From Leuctra nigra (lineage: Eukaryota; Arthropoda; Insecta; Plecoptera; Leuctridae), in NCBI GenBank assembly GCA_934045905.1, contig OW203761.1, positions 32,228,964 through 32,292,963 of the forward strand: 64,000 nt of DNA. Direction: 5' to 3'. Both the position numbers and the translations under genes were made by a program. Within the stretch, counting starts at the first letter, position 1, and the number at the start of each line of letters is the position of its first letter. Below the pieces are notes generated by a model, which did not search any database, had not been told where the DNA came from, and was given only the letters and a program-made list of their open reading frames with translations. Positions 24,101 to 37,898 of this stretch are shown here, piece after piece.

Positions 24101-27100
24101 GTTTGAATCCATAACGTCTCTTCAATTTGATCATCAAAGGTGAAATCTTAAAATCGTTCGGCATTTTCAAAAAAAAAATGATGAGTTTATTTATCTAGTT
24201 TGTGCACATAAAGGAGTGTGGGGAGGTTCTTGTAATCACATAGGGTGGCTAAAGTGGTGGGTGCCGCCGCTCGTGGTGTCTGATTTAACAGTAACCGATC
24301 AGACTAAATGCAGGGGGAAGAGAAGATTATTGGTTATTGGCGTTTGATCCATTACTTCCCAAACCTCTGAGACTGAAGATTAGCTTCTTTTACGATGTGA
24401 TAATCGCACACAATCAATGCCTACGCGACAGAAAAATATATAAATCAATTTTTGCAAAGCCGTTGAATGGTCGTAAAAATTGGATTCGTCTGACCTATAT
24501 AAGACTTTAGAAATTCAGATTAAAAATGAAAATATAGAACACTTTTAAGACTGCTTGCAAAAAATAGAAAAGAACAGCTTGTAGTTCGTTGGTATACCAT
24601 AATTTTGACGAATTTCTAAATAATTTGGCGTTATTCGTTGGGAACCATATATATTTCGATGTGTTTTGTAACGAGTAACTCGCATATAGTGAAACTCTGC
24701 ATAACAATTTGAATAATATTCTGCTTATTCAACAGCGTATTTTGTAGGTACCCCAGAAAAATAATAAGCGGTATTCGAAAGAGAAGGATTGACTGATAAA
24801 GGTTTGATGGCATTATCCCTCAAAGTATGTGCTAAGCTAACGCATCATCTAACTCTAGTAGGTGAGTTCTGATTTCATTGATAATAACAAGGATTGATTG
24901 TCAAGGAACCTGACCAATCCGTTTTGTTCAAATACCGTTTATAGTTGGTTTCACATAGACATTAAATAGTGGAAATCAAATAATAATTTCTGTCGAGGAA
25001 TTGAAACTCTTCCGTTTTAATAATTTCTATAAGATTGCTCGCTCAAAGGCGGTTATGTCGAATGCAAAATCTGATTCAGTTAAATCCTTGATTGTGATTG
25101 ATTATTCTTCATAGCTTGACATTATCATCAACATTGCTGAATAAATACAAATGAATGAAGTTTTCGAATGTCTTGATCCTTCCTTATTCAAGATTCAGAA
25201 TGTAAATAAACCTATCTTATTGATATTCAGGTTGCGATGTAGGTAGAGCTCCAACCTTGGTGAGGATCACAACGGGAATCACAAAGGATCAAGTGATGTC
25301 TCATATTTCAAGGACCTCAGAGGTAGATCTCATAATATATTTCCATGCACAAACAGCATCATCGTCCTTTCTCAGTCAACACTTAGGTGTGGAAAATATT
25401 TGATACTTTTCATTGGGAACAACCATGATATTTCACATAAATACCGGATTACATTTTTTTATACTAAGCGAACGATAACTTGAAATGTAACCCTGCCTCA
25501 ACCGCAACTTGGCAAATACCATGAAAGTTTTTTATTTACCACATAAAGGGATGAATGGGTAGAGAATTTTGCTTCTCAGGTAATTTAAAAACTGCTTCAG
25601 TTTTCTATTTCCTGTATAGTACACCCATAAGCAATTATGAATTGGTTTTGGGTTGAAACCGTATTTTGGTAACATTTTTATCGCAATCTAAAAGGGTTTG
25701 CTAACTTAATTCACCCCTGTGTTGAATCGCTAATTGCAATGCTTCCTTAGCTTCCTCACAGAGATTTATTGAACAATACCTACTATAAGACACATTTTGG
25801 TACCTGCAATTTATTAACACATCATTTATATTGAAATTTAATGTCTCCATCAAAACCCACGGAGAAATTCGTTCCGAAAAATTCAGCAATTCGTTTACCC
25901 TAGAAACCATTAAAACTACGTCAAAACTCTTTTTGTGTGGTCTTAAAAATTCACGAGCTGCAGATGATGATATTATTTGTAAAATCGTATTCTGATGGCT
26001 CCGGAAAAAGACATTAGATAAATATTTTTGGTTTTACTTAATTTAATAAGAATGAAGACATCGTTTATAGACGTATTATTATTTTATTTCCCTCTGGGCG
26101 TTAGTTTAACCACTCATCAGATCATCTAACAAGGTGATCTTTTATTAAACGTTCTAGACTAGATCGAAATAATGTCTAATAATCGCTGTCGGATGCTCCA
26201 GATTTACGTACAACGAAAGACAACTCAAGTTATCACCTAGAAATACTAGATTAACAGATCGTTTCAATTTACAAAATCGCATTTTATAATTTGAATAATG
26301 TGTGATCAAAATGGTGGATGGGGAAATCAATGCAGTCGCCAGTTTGGTACGAAACAAGATGTTTTTTTATAAGAAAAATAAGATGTTTCATTCAATGCTC
26401 TGTTAAATCAGTACCATGTTTCTTCGTGGCTATTATTGGTATGTAATCGGTTGTTATATTGGGCCTATGGCAAATCTAGTCCCAATCAACTGTTTTAATT
26501 TAATAGAACATAGAAGAACTGACATAAATAATTAATAAGAAATTAGGTAATGAAATACAAGTATTCCAAATTGTATTAAATGTATTAAAAATGTAAACGA
26601 AATAATTTAATCAATTTACTATTTTGGTCGTCAATTGCCTTACTTTTTCAAGATTTTCAGGTTAAAATCAGTAGATATGTATCCGTTATCTATAGAGCAT
26701 CCCTTGCTCTTTACAAAAAAATCCCATTTCAAATTTTGACAATCATTTACAAAATTATTACAATAATTTACGAGAGTATTACACAAATATTTCAGTGTCA
26801 AATACTTGTATTTAAAAAAAAATATGATGTGTTCATTTCAAACGTTATTTTTCTTTCTTTGCTAGTGAAGCACCTAATTTTGCCAAGAGCCATGCACACT
26901 GTCTGATGCATTTCAAGTGAGTAATGCGATTTTAACTATCGCAATTAACGCACGTAACATGGAGCGTAATGAGAGCAGCCATTTAATTTGTTGAAGCCGT
27001 CCAGTAGGTAAGTACTTTCAATCACAAACCGCCACCGCCTTCATGTAGACAATCTTGTTTTAATAATTTAATTAACATCATTCTAGGTAGTATCTCAAGT

Positions 27101-29517
27101 CATAATATCACGCAGCCCTTCATTTCATTGCACGAGAGGCAATAATTATAAATCGAACACTAATACACTTAAAACATAATTTAATTTAGCCTAATTTGCT
27201 AACAGTACATTAATGTAGATGTCAGGAATAGGATATTTTCAAACATCGCATTTCGCTTTTTATAATAAAGAATCTGGGGTTATTCGTTGTGAGTGGCAAT
27301 TTATACCGCAGACGAGAACATTCCTGGGTCTACCAAACGGACGTTCTTATATCTGAAACACTCTATATTTGTCTAAATCGAGTTATTGTAGAACTAAGAG
27401 TATTGGTTTCTTCTACAATTAAATTTATACATTATAAACATTGAAACACAATTCTTCTTCCCCGATGTATAATCTGCTTTTGAAGGTTCCTACTTGTCCC
27501 TAATCCCTAATCCACTTTACTGTTAAAATATGCAAAACTGTTTATACTTCCGACATAGTTTCTCATAATTGGTGTTAAAATGCCAGAAGAAACGATCGTA
27601 TAAGATAGAAATTGCATTATACTGTAGAGAAAAAAATGTCGGAAACGAAGTCGTCGCCCTAATACTTATTTGATCCATATCCATTTTCTGCTAAACTGAG
27701 AAAGTGTGTTTTGAACGTTTATACACTGCATTGTGCGCCAGTTTTGTTGGTGCAAATCAAAATTAATCCTCAAAGAATGTCTTAAGAATGATATCTGCAT
27801 GAGAGTCAATATGAATGTGGTAAAAATAAGAAATTATAAGCATATTCCAATAGCCATCTCGAAAAAAGTGAAATGGTCTATGGATCAAACTAGTGCGACG
27901 AAGTGTAAACCTAGCATTCGAATTTCATGGAAACCAATTCGACGCATATCAGTTAGCTATTTCCATGACTATTTTCGACCCAAACTGATGAGTGCTTCTC
28001 CAGAGATTGATTAACGCTCACTCTCTCACCTTCTCCAGTCGAACACTTGCGTTGTGACAGAGACACGAGGTGGTCCACCAGCGGCGGTCCAATGAAGATG
28101 TGATCCTAACAGCTTCCGATTGGACCCAAGTTGCAAGCAAACGAAAACCCGATCTTATTCATGTGCAAATAAATTACACCGGGGGAAGTCTCGCCAAATA
28201 TTACTGTCAATTTCAATGGCCCTTTAGAGCCAACATAATACGTAATACTTCTAATTTGTATTTTAATGTGCTTACCTTTAATTAATCATTGCTGTGCTCT
28301 TTTTAAACGTACTGAAACATAAATGATATTTAGATAGATTTCAGTGGATTGACTTTTAATTCTACCGTCACAGGTCTATTTTAGTTTGTTCTCGGTCCAT
28401 TATCGTGCCGTCCACAAAAACTTGACGAAAATCTTCTCATTTTACCGAAATCCAGCCGTGATTCGGTTATTTCTTGGCGTGCCGTTCAACCGGTATTGAC
28501 GCGAAGTCATCGTTTAGACGTCGATTAAGCCGTTTACAGATCAGATCGTGTTTCGACATCATTTTCACCACGTGATCCCAAGTCTAGACTGACGATTGTT
28601 GTCATAACGTTTTTCTAAAACACATTCTCTCACTGGTTCTCCTTAGAGTGTAAAAAGTGCAGAGGTATTCACTGAGCTTGGATCGGGCCGGGAGCTATGC
28701 TAATAAAATGGGAGCAATTAAATGAAGTAAAGTGATCACGTCACCTACTGCTTGATCACTTCGGGGTAGACGAAATGAAATGTATGAGAACAGATACGAA
28801 AGCTATTACAATAAGGATGCACTTTTGTAAAACAATTGTTGATAACCATTTTAGATCAATATATTCATAAAATATCTACTCAATTATGGATAAACTTACA
28901 AAAATGCAGGTGAGTATACTTTCTGAACATGATCTTTACTAATTTTACCATAGAGGTAAGATTTACCATATCTCTGACCAAAACGAGTTGATCTTTGCCG
29001 TTCTAAACGAACAGTGAATCTATTAAATCACAGTAAATGAATGAATAATATCGTATTGGTATTAGTAGGTATTTGCATAATTAGTATGGTGAACTGTTTG
29101 TTATCAAGGGGTAAGTCTTGACAAATGTGTAGACTGGCTGGAGACCCTTCTGAGCACGTCAGTTCAAACTGTTCTTAGTTGATACATAGGTTGAAATCAG
29201 AGTGACTTAACTACACTTAAAATAATATTTTCCAATAATTAATGCAATGCCATAACTGCCATAATTATTATTATTATCCTAATTCATTTCGCATCTCTAT
29301 TCTTTGCGAGATAAACTTCGCCAACCATATTATATTTCTCATCAATAGGGGATATTCACTCTCAGTTTCAAATTACATTCGAAGAAGTTACCACCTCACA
29401 AATCTCAATCTAGATCTCTTCAACGGCAATTATAATCCTGAGAAGCCACCTGTAGCACTTTCCATTTCGTCAAAAGAACGCTGAACGCCGCTATAAAGAA
29501 CGAATTATTCGCGCTGT
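21103..29517. other. Gene-free AT-rich stretch, about 8.4 kb
   Basis: I find no supported coding exon, tRNA or structured repeat. Short frames at 23494-23733, 27733-28014 and 28070-28285 show no family resemblance or convincing splice sites. A GC-richer patch at 28020-28170 is unexplained. Confidence 0.45.
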
Positions 29518-29566
29518 GCCCCCCTGGACCTGCGGGCCCCTGCCCCCTGGATCTCGTGGGCCCCTG
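29518..29566. repeat. C-rich 24-bp tandem duplication
   Basis: Two degenerate adjacent copies are present: CCCCTGGACCTGCGGGCCCC followed by TG, then CCCCCTGGATCTCGTGGGCC followed by CCTG. Further C runs at 29610-29625 make this an isolated strongly C-rich island of about 130 bp in AT-rich DNA. It may be part of a decayed mobile element. Confidence 0.5.
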
Positions 29567-32500
29567 TGCAGTGAATGATAGCGTGTTGGACCACTCGCTG
29601 TTTTAGCGCCCCCCTCCCCCTTCATATCAACCCCTGATGACAGTTCGATATTATATTTTGATGCAATTTAGAATCGAGCGGTCGCTACCCGTCTTATTAT
29701 TTCTGAGACCTCCCAATGCGTGCAAACCACAATCGACTGATTTGGCTGACAAAAAGCGTTTTTGCGTTTTTATAAAACAGCAAAATTGATTTTCGAATAG
29801 GGTTGACTATGTCTCTAGGTGGTTCGTGAGGAGATTCAGGGTGGTATTCCGTTTAGCCAAGTTATCAATTATTGTAAATGCGGTTAGTTTCGGTAGGCTG
29901 CAATTATTATTTCATATTGTTTACTTAACCGTCCATTTTGATGTCAAAATTGCTAATATTTACTTTAAAATTGCATAGGGAAGACGCACATACCCTTTTC
30001 TTAAAACGCGATGCGTGCGGAAAATCTTTTTCTTAATCCTTGAACGGTTAGGGGTTGTATTTACAAAAATAGCAACTCTGAAGAAATAACAAGCTTCTTT
30101 TTATATATTTTTTAACATTCCGCTGTTATGTTTTTTAATTTTATGCTACATCTCTGTAAATTACTGAAGTGCTACACAATTAGCAGTAATTCTATTTATC
30201 TTCAATAAACCATTCTTGACTACATGCAGTTCGAGTCTTTAGAAATGTCAATTTTTTGTAGCATTGATCTTAAGTACGCATTGGATGTGTCAATAAGGAA
30301 TGGAGAGAATACAAGAGTGCAGTGTGAAGTGTGTTCTGATCAAGAGAGAGTAAATAACTTCTTGACCGTCCTCACGATTCTTGAGTTGACGTTGAAGGTT
30401 CCTCAAGTGTCACTTGAGCACACAGAAGCCGACATATTTACTGTCAGAAACACCTATTATCATGTTTAACAAACAAAACTTCATGAGTACATTTTGAATT
30501 TATCTCACCTCTCTTGAGACTCACTTCAAGGCAACAATCAATTTAAAAATTAGATTTTGATAGACAATCTAATTATTATTAAACTTAAATTTGCTTAATC
30601 TGTTTATAGACACACCAAGAGGGATTACTCAGTCAGGACTGTTTTGTTGTAATATATCGTTTTATGTATTCGACAATTACGGAGTTTACTTTATTTCATT
30701 CTTAATGATTTTTTACGTGTATAGCGATTGAGCGCACACTTCGATTTTTTTCTTAGCCCTTCTTCCATCAATTTATCTTACAGCGATATCACTGGTATTC
30801 TAGATGTCAAAAAGAGCCCAGAAAAGACCACATCTTCTCATAATTTTGACTGATGACTGAACAGGACATTAACCTACTTTTCGTCTACCTTTATGGTTGA
30901 CAGTAATTGTTACATATTCACTTACGCAGGAGGGTGCTGACTAAAATCTATCCTTTTCCATTAAAATATTATTTACAATCCACCACACACCATATGTAAA
31001 GGATTCTTCCGTACAGAAAAATTCAACTTGGGTTAACCAGGAATTTTAAATGAAGTCTCTTTCAAAATGCTATCCATCAGTATTATGGTAAAATAAATCG
31101 AACCTAAAATAAGAGCTTGAGCTAAAAGGAAGTTTGAAAAATGTAAGAAATTAGATACATTTCTGTACCTCAGAGGTAGAAGGAAGGAAGTCCATTTTCT
31201 CGATTTTGCGTTGCACACTTTCCGAATAATGTGCTAATCAAGCTCTGTCAATACCATTTGACTGATGTTAACAAATGCAGCTATATTTAAGTATTCCCAT
31301 ACACTTTATACTCATGTCACCATTACAAATGTGATTTGATGAAAGCAGAATTACTGGTTTTTGAGCTCACCTCAAGAATCATTGAAATAGCTTCCGCCCT
31401 TCTATCTCTGAGCAACAGTTTTATTTTGTACTTCTTGTTGATTAAAAATTTTAATGTATCTATAGATAATGATAGCATTATTCCGAAGTCTTAATTAGCC
31501 ACTGGACTGCCACAACGTCCAGTCATTCACTTCTTTAGAAACATGCTTCTTTGCCAACATCATCCCCTCACACAATTGGAGACATAAAACCGTCTTCGTT
31601 TTCAATTTCCCAAAACACTGAAGACATCGCCGTGGGGATTCAATTATTTTGATTGGAAATGTTCTCTCAGGTTAGTTCGAATTAGTCTCAATGAGGACCG
31701 CCCGGGAGGCTGCGCCTGCGCATCACCCTCATGCTCCGTGACACCCTCACTGACCTACCTCACATTTACACTTGATGTCATCAACTCAGAGGTTCGAGTC
31801 TCCTGCTCGACAGACGATTTAAAAAGATTTCCGTTACTTGATTTGCCAATTATTATTTTATATTTTATTTTAAGTAGTTCGTTTTTTTTTATAAAATATA
31901 TAATATCGGTGTCATTAAGATTTCAAAAACATTTGCCTCAAAAAGAGATACATTACGATAAGATATTGCTTTTCTTTTGGTCCAATGCGTAGAATTTGAA
32001 TACAATTCGAAAGGAAAAACTAGTATTAAAACTGTTCATAATTTTCCAAAGTTATATTTTATGGAGATTGACGTATAAATTCTACGTTATGATTAAATAT
32101 AAAATACGAAATATCGAAATCAATGTATTTCAAGTTTAAGACATAGTTTGTAAAAAGCCGAATAAGTCAGTCACAAATAAATGTTCAAATATTTCGAACT
32201 TCATAGAATCACAAAGATAATGAGATTTTAACCCGTCCCAGCATTTAAAATCCAACTAACCCAGAAATAAGCTGCCAGTCGCCCTTGTGCAAGGTTCTTA
32301 TTATAAGACCGATTATTTTTTTCGGCTATTTTCCTTTCTGCAAAACACAGTTATTTTCAATTCAATCAAGGTTATTTCAAATTGTTTGCGGTTTTACGGC
32401 AAGACAGGAATCTCGTAAAGCATAATGTTCTCTCCAACCATCTACCTTGCCTCGATCTTGCACGTTTCCGGATGTCTGTTAAACACTAAATACTAATACT

Positions 32501-35500
32501 GACTTCTTGAGAATCATTTCATAAAGTGATCAGTCATTGTTCTTGCATTATCTTGGGATATTGAAGGAGGGGTGAATTTGAAACACGGGGGTTGTCGGAT
32601 CGCTTCAAGGGGTGAAGGTTAACTTGGGCCAGAGGAAGACGCCAATCTTCATTACCCAGTACCTTGGGGTATCCGCCACGTAATGATCCTACCCTTAACT
32701 GGATCCAGCATCCCTTGACCACCAAAACTGTTCACTTGCAAGATTAACGTTACATGTTTCTCATTAGGATTTATTGCCAAATATTTATCATACATCGAAA
32801 GTGAGACGAATGATGTAAAATATATTTTTATTTATACAGGACCTGATTCCAAAAAATGTTTTGCGTCAGGAGTAGACAAAACATGTTACATAATACATAG
32901 TATCTATACAATCAACACAAACTACGGTTCCACTCGAATTGAATTGAATTGAATTTTCTGCTATACTCCTTTCTTCAAATTCTCAAATAAAGAAGAATTA
33001 AATTAATTTAATTCTTCCACTTTTTTCTATGCTTCCAGCACTTAAAACATTAATTGCTTCAAACTCTCGCCTGGCCATCCTTCCAATATCCATTCTTTTC
33101 ATGTTCTAAAACAATCTCAATTTCTTCCTCCTCAACTTGAATCTAAATCGTTTCACACCTAAACCTTCCCTCATTTTTTCTGAATATTTCCTAATTTTCA
33201 TTATTTTAATATATTCAATAAACTAAAATTTGACAGCAATTTACAAATAGAAGGAGCTCAATTCTTGCCACACGAAGCGCCGGAATAGTTCCAATAAAAG
33301 TATTGTCTAAAAAGTGTCATGTCTTGAACGAAACATTCCATCCGTGTAATTTTGTCTTCTCACCAGACTGACTTGCTTTCAAACGTGATGTAAAATAATT
33401 TTGTTCATAAGTTGGTAGCAAGGATGTGATTATTAATTTAAGAAAAGTGGTATTTACTAATGAGAGAACTACCCTCTTCTTTGCACAACCCCTTGGCTCC
33501 GCATAACAAATGAGATCCATCGATCAGGGTTGATTTGAGTCTTGCCAAGCAAAGCAACAGGCGAGTGTGAAACAAAACTACCCCTAACCGTTCTTAATTG
33601 AATTCTGATTATAAATTTGGTAATATTTTGTTAAGTTAAACCCTGAAGCTGACCGGTGAAACCCTTCCCTAGAGATCGTGTAAGACAAATAGCTCGATAA
33701 TACGCTGGAAAACACTGATCTATCTCAACTTGCCATTGTGATTTACTTTCGATCTCTAAAAGATAATTGGATTTCTGAAATCAACCATCTGTTAAATGTT
33801 ATGATTATTTTAACACGAAATTTCTACTCTCGGTTTCAGAATTTAGAAACTTGTACGGATTTGATAGTTATGATTATTAGGTTTCAAATCAACATCGGCT
33901 AGTAGAATTTAATTGTTTTGCCAAATAGTAATAATAACATGAAAGGAATTTCAAAGAGTGATTATGCGATTTTGATTTATTTAATAATGATATTTAAGAT
34001 GACGCCTATTAAAAGATCCAGGATCTATCATATCAGTTCACATTACTTACTTATTACTGTCATAACTTACTTGCGAACTTGATGGATAGGTATAATTTAC
34101 TTTTGACAAGAGTAAGAAGCCGGCACAGCCCTCTTTGAGGAGAAGAAACAATGACAGAAACCGCCACAAGCGAATCCATATCGTTCTCACTCCTCTGAAT
34201 CTAGAACCGTTTCTTTGTGTTTCAACCTTCCTTCACATCTGATCCAGTATCATATTGAGCTGATATTTATTGTATCATAAGGGGCGTTGATATCACTTTT
34301 CAAATCAAACTCTTGATTTGGTTTGATGTGAAAATATTTAAGTCACGCCTTGCCGCTTTATAACGACTTGCAGAGTCAATTAATGAGATGTGATGCTTAT
34401 GATTGTGTGGAAGAGAATGGAGGAATATGATTTGCCACGTTTGAAATTGTAACTTTACTGGTATTAGAAAGTACAAGGATTAATTAGATACTTAAATTAA
34501 ATATATTGGATTAGATGCTTAGGGTAGGTAAAGTTTCATCGTTGGTTCCATCGAGACATAAAAGCTGTGGGTGGTGGGAGGGGGTTTGGTGCCAGTTGTG
34601 TTGGATTATCTCTATGGTTCCATAAACTTCTCGCAATTTTTACTTTGTTTATATTCATTAAAGTGTTATCTCGGACACTAGAATACCAATTCAATTGATG
34701 TTTATACTACTCGGACTAAAATTAGGTTTATAATTTGATTTGTATGGGTGACCACCATAGCAAATACATTATGTCAAATCGAATTGAATTGATGGAACAG
34801 TTAAGAGTACAAAATTATTGTAATTTCGAATTTAATTTTCTCCAAGTTTGAAATAATACCGCCCATAGGACGGTACGTATTGTTCGGCAGGTTAGAGACC
34901 TGTTCTCGAGAATACAAATTGAATAGATAGAAAATGAAATTTAGGTCAAGTCTATGGGGATGTGAATACAAAGTCCCCTGCATAATAATTAATATACTAT
35001 CATCCTAATGTGATTGCAGGTGGATGCGAAGTTCTTTATTCACAGTCATTATCTTTTGAAAATGAAATCGTTGTTGTCGTTGGAAAGATCCTCGTCTATT
35101 CCTCGTCTAGCCTCCAAGACGTCTTCTTGTTATTGTTGTCTTCTTCTCACACCCATCTCCGTTTCCTCCCCATGCAACTTCCAGGGACACAATACGATAC
35201 ACGTACTGCTCATTACTCTCCGAAATCTTTTGTCATTCATACATCTTTTCAACCTCGACTAATTTCTGTCTTTATTGAATATTTTGAGTAGTGCACTTCT
35301 ATCAAAATAACAGAAGTTGTTGTGTCAAAGGAGATTCCGTTAGGCGTTAACATTTTGAAGTATAGTTATCGAATATGAAAAAAGAAAATGAAAAGTAAAT
35401 AATGGAAAAACAACGAATAAGCCCAGAGCGAAGTTTATGTCTCTCGCTATCGAATACTGACTTGATGGAATTACATTGTAGTGAAGCTATGATTAACTAG

Positions 35501-37494
35501 TAAACATTGTTCAAATTGACCCTAGAAAGGGAATAGAATCTACATTAAAGGCTCTGTATTGCTGTCTTTATAATGTTGATCCACCAATCAAGTTAACAGG
35601 ACTTGAAAGTGACTACTGAGAACTAATAAAAACGATATGTATGTATCCCAAGAATTGGAACCATTTTGTGTGTATATTTCCTTTTTATGATGTTATAGAA
35701 ACCTAATTCCTATTAGGCATCAGTCGAAATTCGGTCAAATATTTGTTTCTTGATTGCCGCTTTTTAATTTTCTATCATCGCTTGTCTGCATTTTTATTTA
35801 TTGTTGCTTCACATAGAGCTAATCATGACGTGAACTCTCCCTGTCAACTTTTGGATAATTTTGCCGGTCCCTCTCTCCCCCGCATTGATTCCCAGCCAGT
35901 GTTAACAAAGCCGAGTATTAATATAATCCCTGCTCTGATCATGCACTCTGTCAATTGGGCTCAAAACGCAAACAAGTTTCAATGCATCGGCACTAGTACA
36001 TTATTGTACAAAAGGATGTGAATAGAAACTTATTAGCCAATCAAAACATTGAAACAAAACGCGGTGTGTCGATTGATTGTCAGATGGATAAAGCTGACAA
36101 AGCATGATTGTAATACCAGTAATGAGTTGTTAAACAAATATGTTGTTAAATGCAGAGAGGAGTTTTTGCTCCCCTTCATAAACAATGCGATATGAACCGT
36201 TATTGTAATTCATTTCACGGAGTACCCCTACAGAGTAGTTTTTTTACTCTGAACTAAATTCAACTCTAATCAAGGGTTGGTTTTATGTTTAGGGTTGTAT
36301 TGTCTGTTAGCCGTGGTCCAAAGTTAATCCACACTGGAGGCAAACATCTCAACACGTAAATGGTCCCAAGAACTACCTAAAGACATCATTAAAGTTCTGT
36401 GTTTGGACACAAATTCAAAATCTTTAACAAACTAGAAATTGGATGTTAAAATGATAAACGAACATTAATATTTTAATGAATTACTACCCATCATCAATAA
36501 AACCGATTAAATTATTGTAATATTCCCAAAGAATGTTTCTGTGACTACCCAAGCAATCTTAACCTGCACATTATCAATACAGCGTAATTTCTTAGAATTC
36601 CTCAAGTCATCACCAATGATCATGATAATATTGGACCAACCCATGTTCGTAATTGGCGATGTTATTTTATGCCCCTTGTCAAAACATTTCAGAGCCTTCA
36701 TGACTGACATTTCAAAGCTCTTCAGCCACCAAATATTATCAATTTTAAAGAAGTTAGAATGTGACTTCTTATAAAGGAGGTGTTAACGCATCCGTTAAGA
36801 TTTAGATGGATTGGTAAGATATTCGATTTGATTTGTTAAGTGAATATCTATAGGATGCCATCATATGACGGTGTAACTTGATTGAAAAACACTTTAATGC
36901 TTTTATACTCTTTGTTGAGCACAAATCCAACCATAATTCAATAACAAATAAATCCGGGATGACTTTATTCTCCTTGTCTAACATTTTTAAAAACCCTCAC
37001 CTATAAGATTCGTGGTACGACTTTTACGAATAGAAGTCCAAAATAAACTAAACGATATTGAAATCCGTAAACTAGAATCAAAACTTGCTAGAAACGGAAA
37101 TACGTTACGCCCAAACGATGTTGAATTTAAATATACATGTTTTAAATCTTACCTACATCTGATTCAATTACTACGAAATACCATACAAAAAAAACAGATG
37201 AGATCACCATGAATATTATAATTCTAGTGTTCTAATGATGGTGATAGCAATTAGTAACTATTTAACTCGTTATTTGTAGCTAATGTTGTTGTCGGTGTAG
37301 CTCAAAGGCTCGGGTTCCACCCCCACCTGTCACTCGCGTCACTATTAGTGTCATGAAAGAGGAGGTGTAATAAGCGGTTTCCAGACGTCTCTACAGCTCA
37401 CTTCGACACCTCACACACACTCACACACAATCAAATCTTACGCTCACGGAGGCTGCAGTGACGGCCATGGGAAGATCGTCTTTGGAAATGCAAA
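29567..37494. other. Gene-free AT-rich stretch, about 7.9 kb
   Basis: No supported gene is present. A pentamer run (GAATT)n is at 32937-32955. A near-miss pol III B box (AGGTTCGAGTCTCC) at about 31789-31802 has no A box at the right distance. At 36640-36720 and 36930-36995 two stretches resemble each other (CCAACC..., ATGTTATTTTATGCCCCTTG versus ATGACTTTATTCTCCTTG, then CAAAACATTT versus CTAACATTT), suggesting a decayed local duplication. The lower end is the region beyond the downstream gene's 3' end. Confidence 0.45.
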
Positions 37495-37500
37495 ATTTAT
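37495..37500 (-). terminator. Candidate poly(A) signal of the large minus-strand gene
   Basis: TTTATT on the plus strand reads AATAAA on the minus strand, about 400 bp beyond the stop codon of the final exon (37899-37901). It would give a 3' UTR of roughly 400-430 bases (about 37470-37898). Several other AT-rich hexamers lie in between, so the assignment is tentative. Confidence 0.35.
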
Positions 37501-37501
37501 T

Positions 37502-37898
37502 CATGTTTAGTACACAAGTTACAATAAAATATATAACTAATATTATTATACAGAATTGAAGCTTGGGCTGGAGTAATGTTTTTACATTTTTGCTATTACA
37601 ATGAACAGTGTGAAGGAACTCATAATATTATATTTTAATTTAAAGTTTATGGTTGCAGATTTATAATTGAAAACATGAACAAAAAAAATAAAAAATCCCA
37701 TCTCCATCTTGTTTCATTACAAATTCCATTAAATTTTTTACTAAAATTTCACCGAGTTAAAAGAATAACAAATGAAGTTATAGCATTACTTCAGCCTACT
37801 CGACAATATTATAAATACAGTGCTAAATGACGCAGCTTGATTCTCCATCTATCTACAGGACGTTAACTTTTTTAGATTTGTTGTGTTCATTGCAGTGT
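37502..37898 (-). other. Probable 3' UTR of the large gene
   Basis: AT-rich sequence between the stop codon and the candidate AATAAA at 37495-37500. No other feature is seen. Confidence 0.4.

Noticed and set aside
29518..29640. C-rich island as a CpG promoter
   Set aside because: It is C-rich but poor in CpG, is built of a small tandem duplication, and has no adjacent transcript evidence.
31770..31815. A tRNA-like T arm (AGGTTCGAGTCTCC) as a tRNA gene
   Set aside because: There is no D arm, anticodon arm or pairing acceptor stem upstream at the right distance.
36507..36984. Short minus-strand frames with a shared ALKCF word as a duplicated gene
   Set aside because: The similarity is brief and embedded in AT-rich decayed repeats. 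There are no splice sites or family resemblance.
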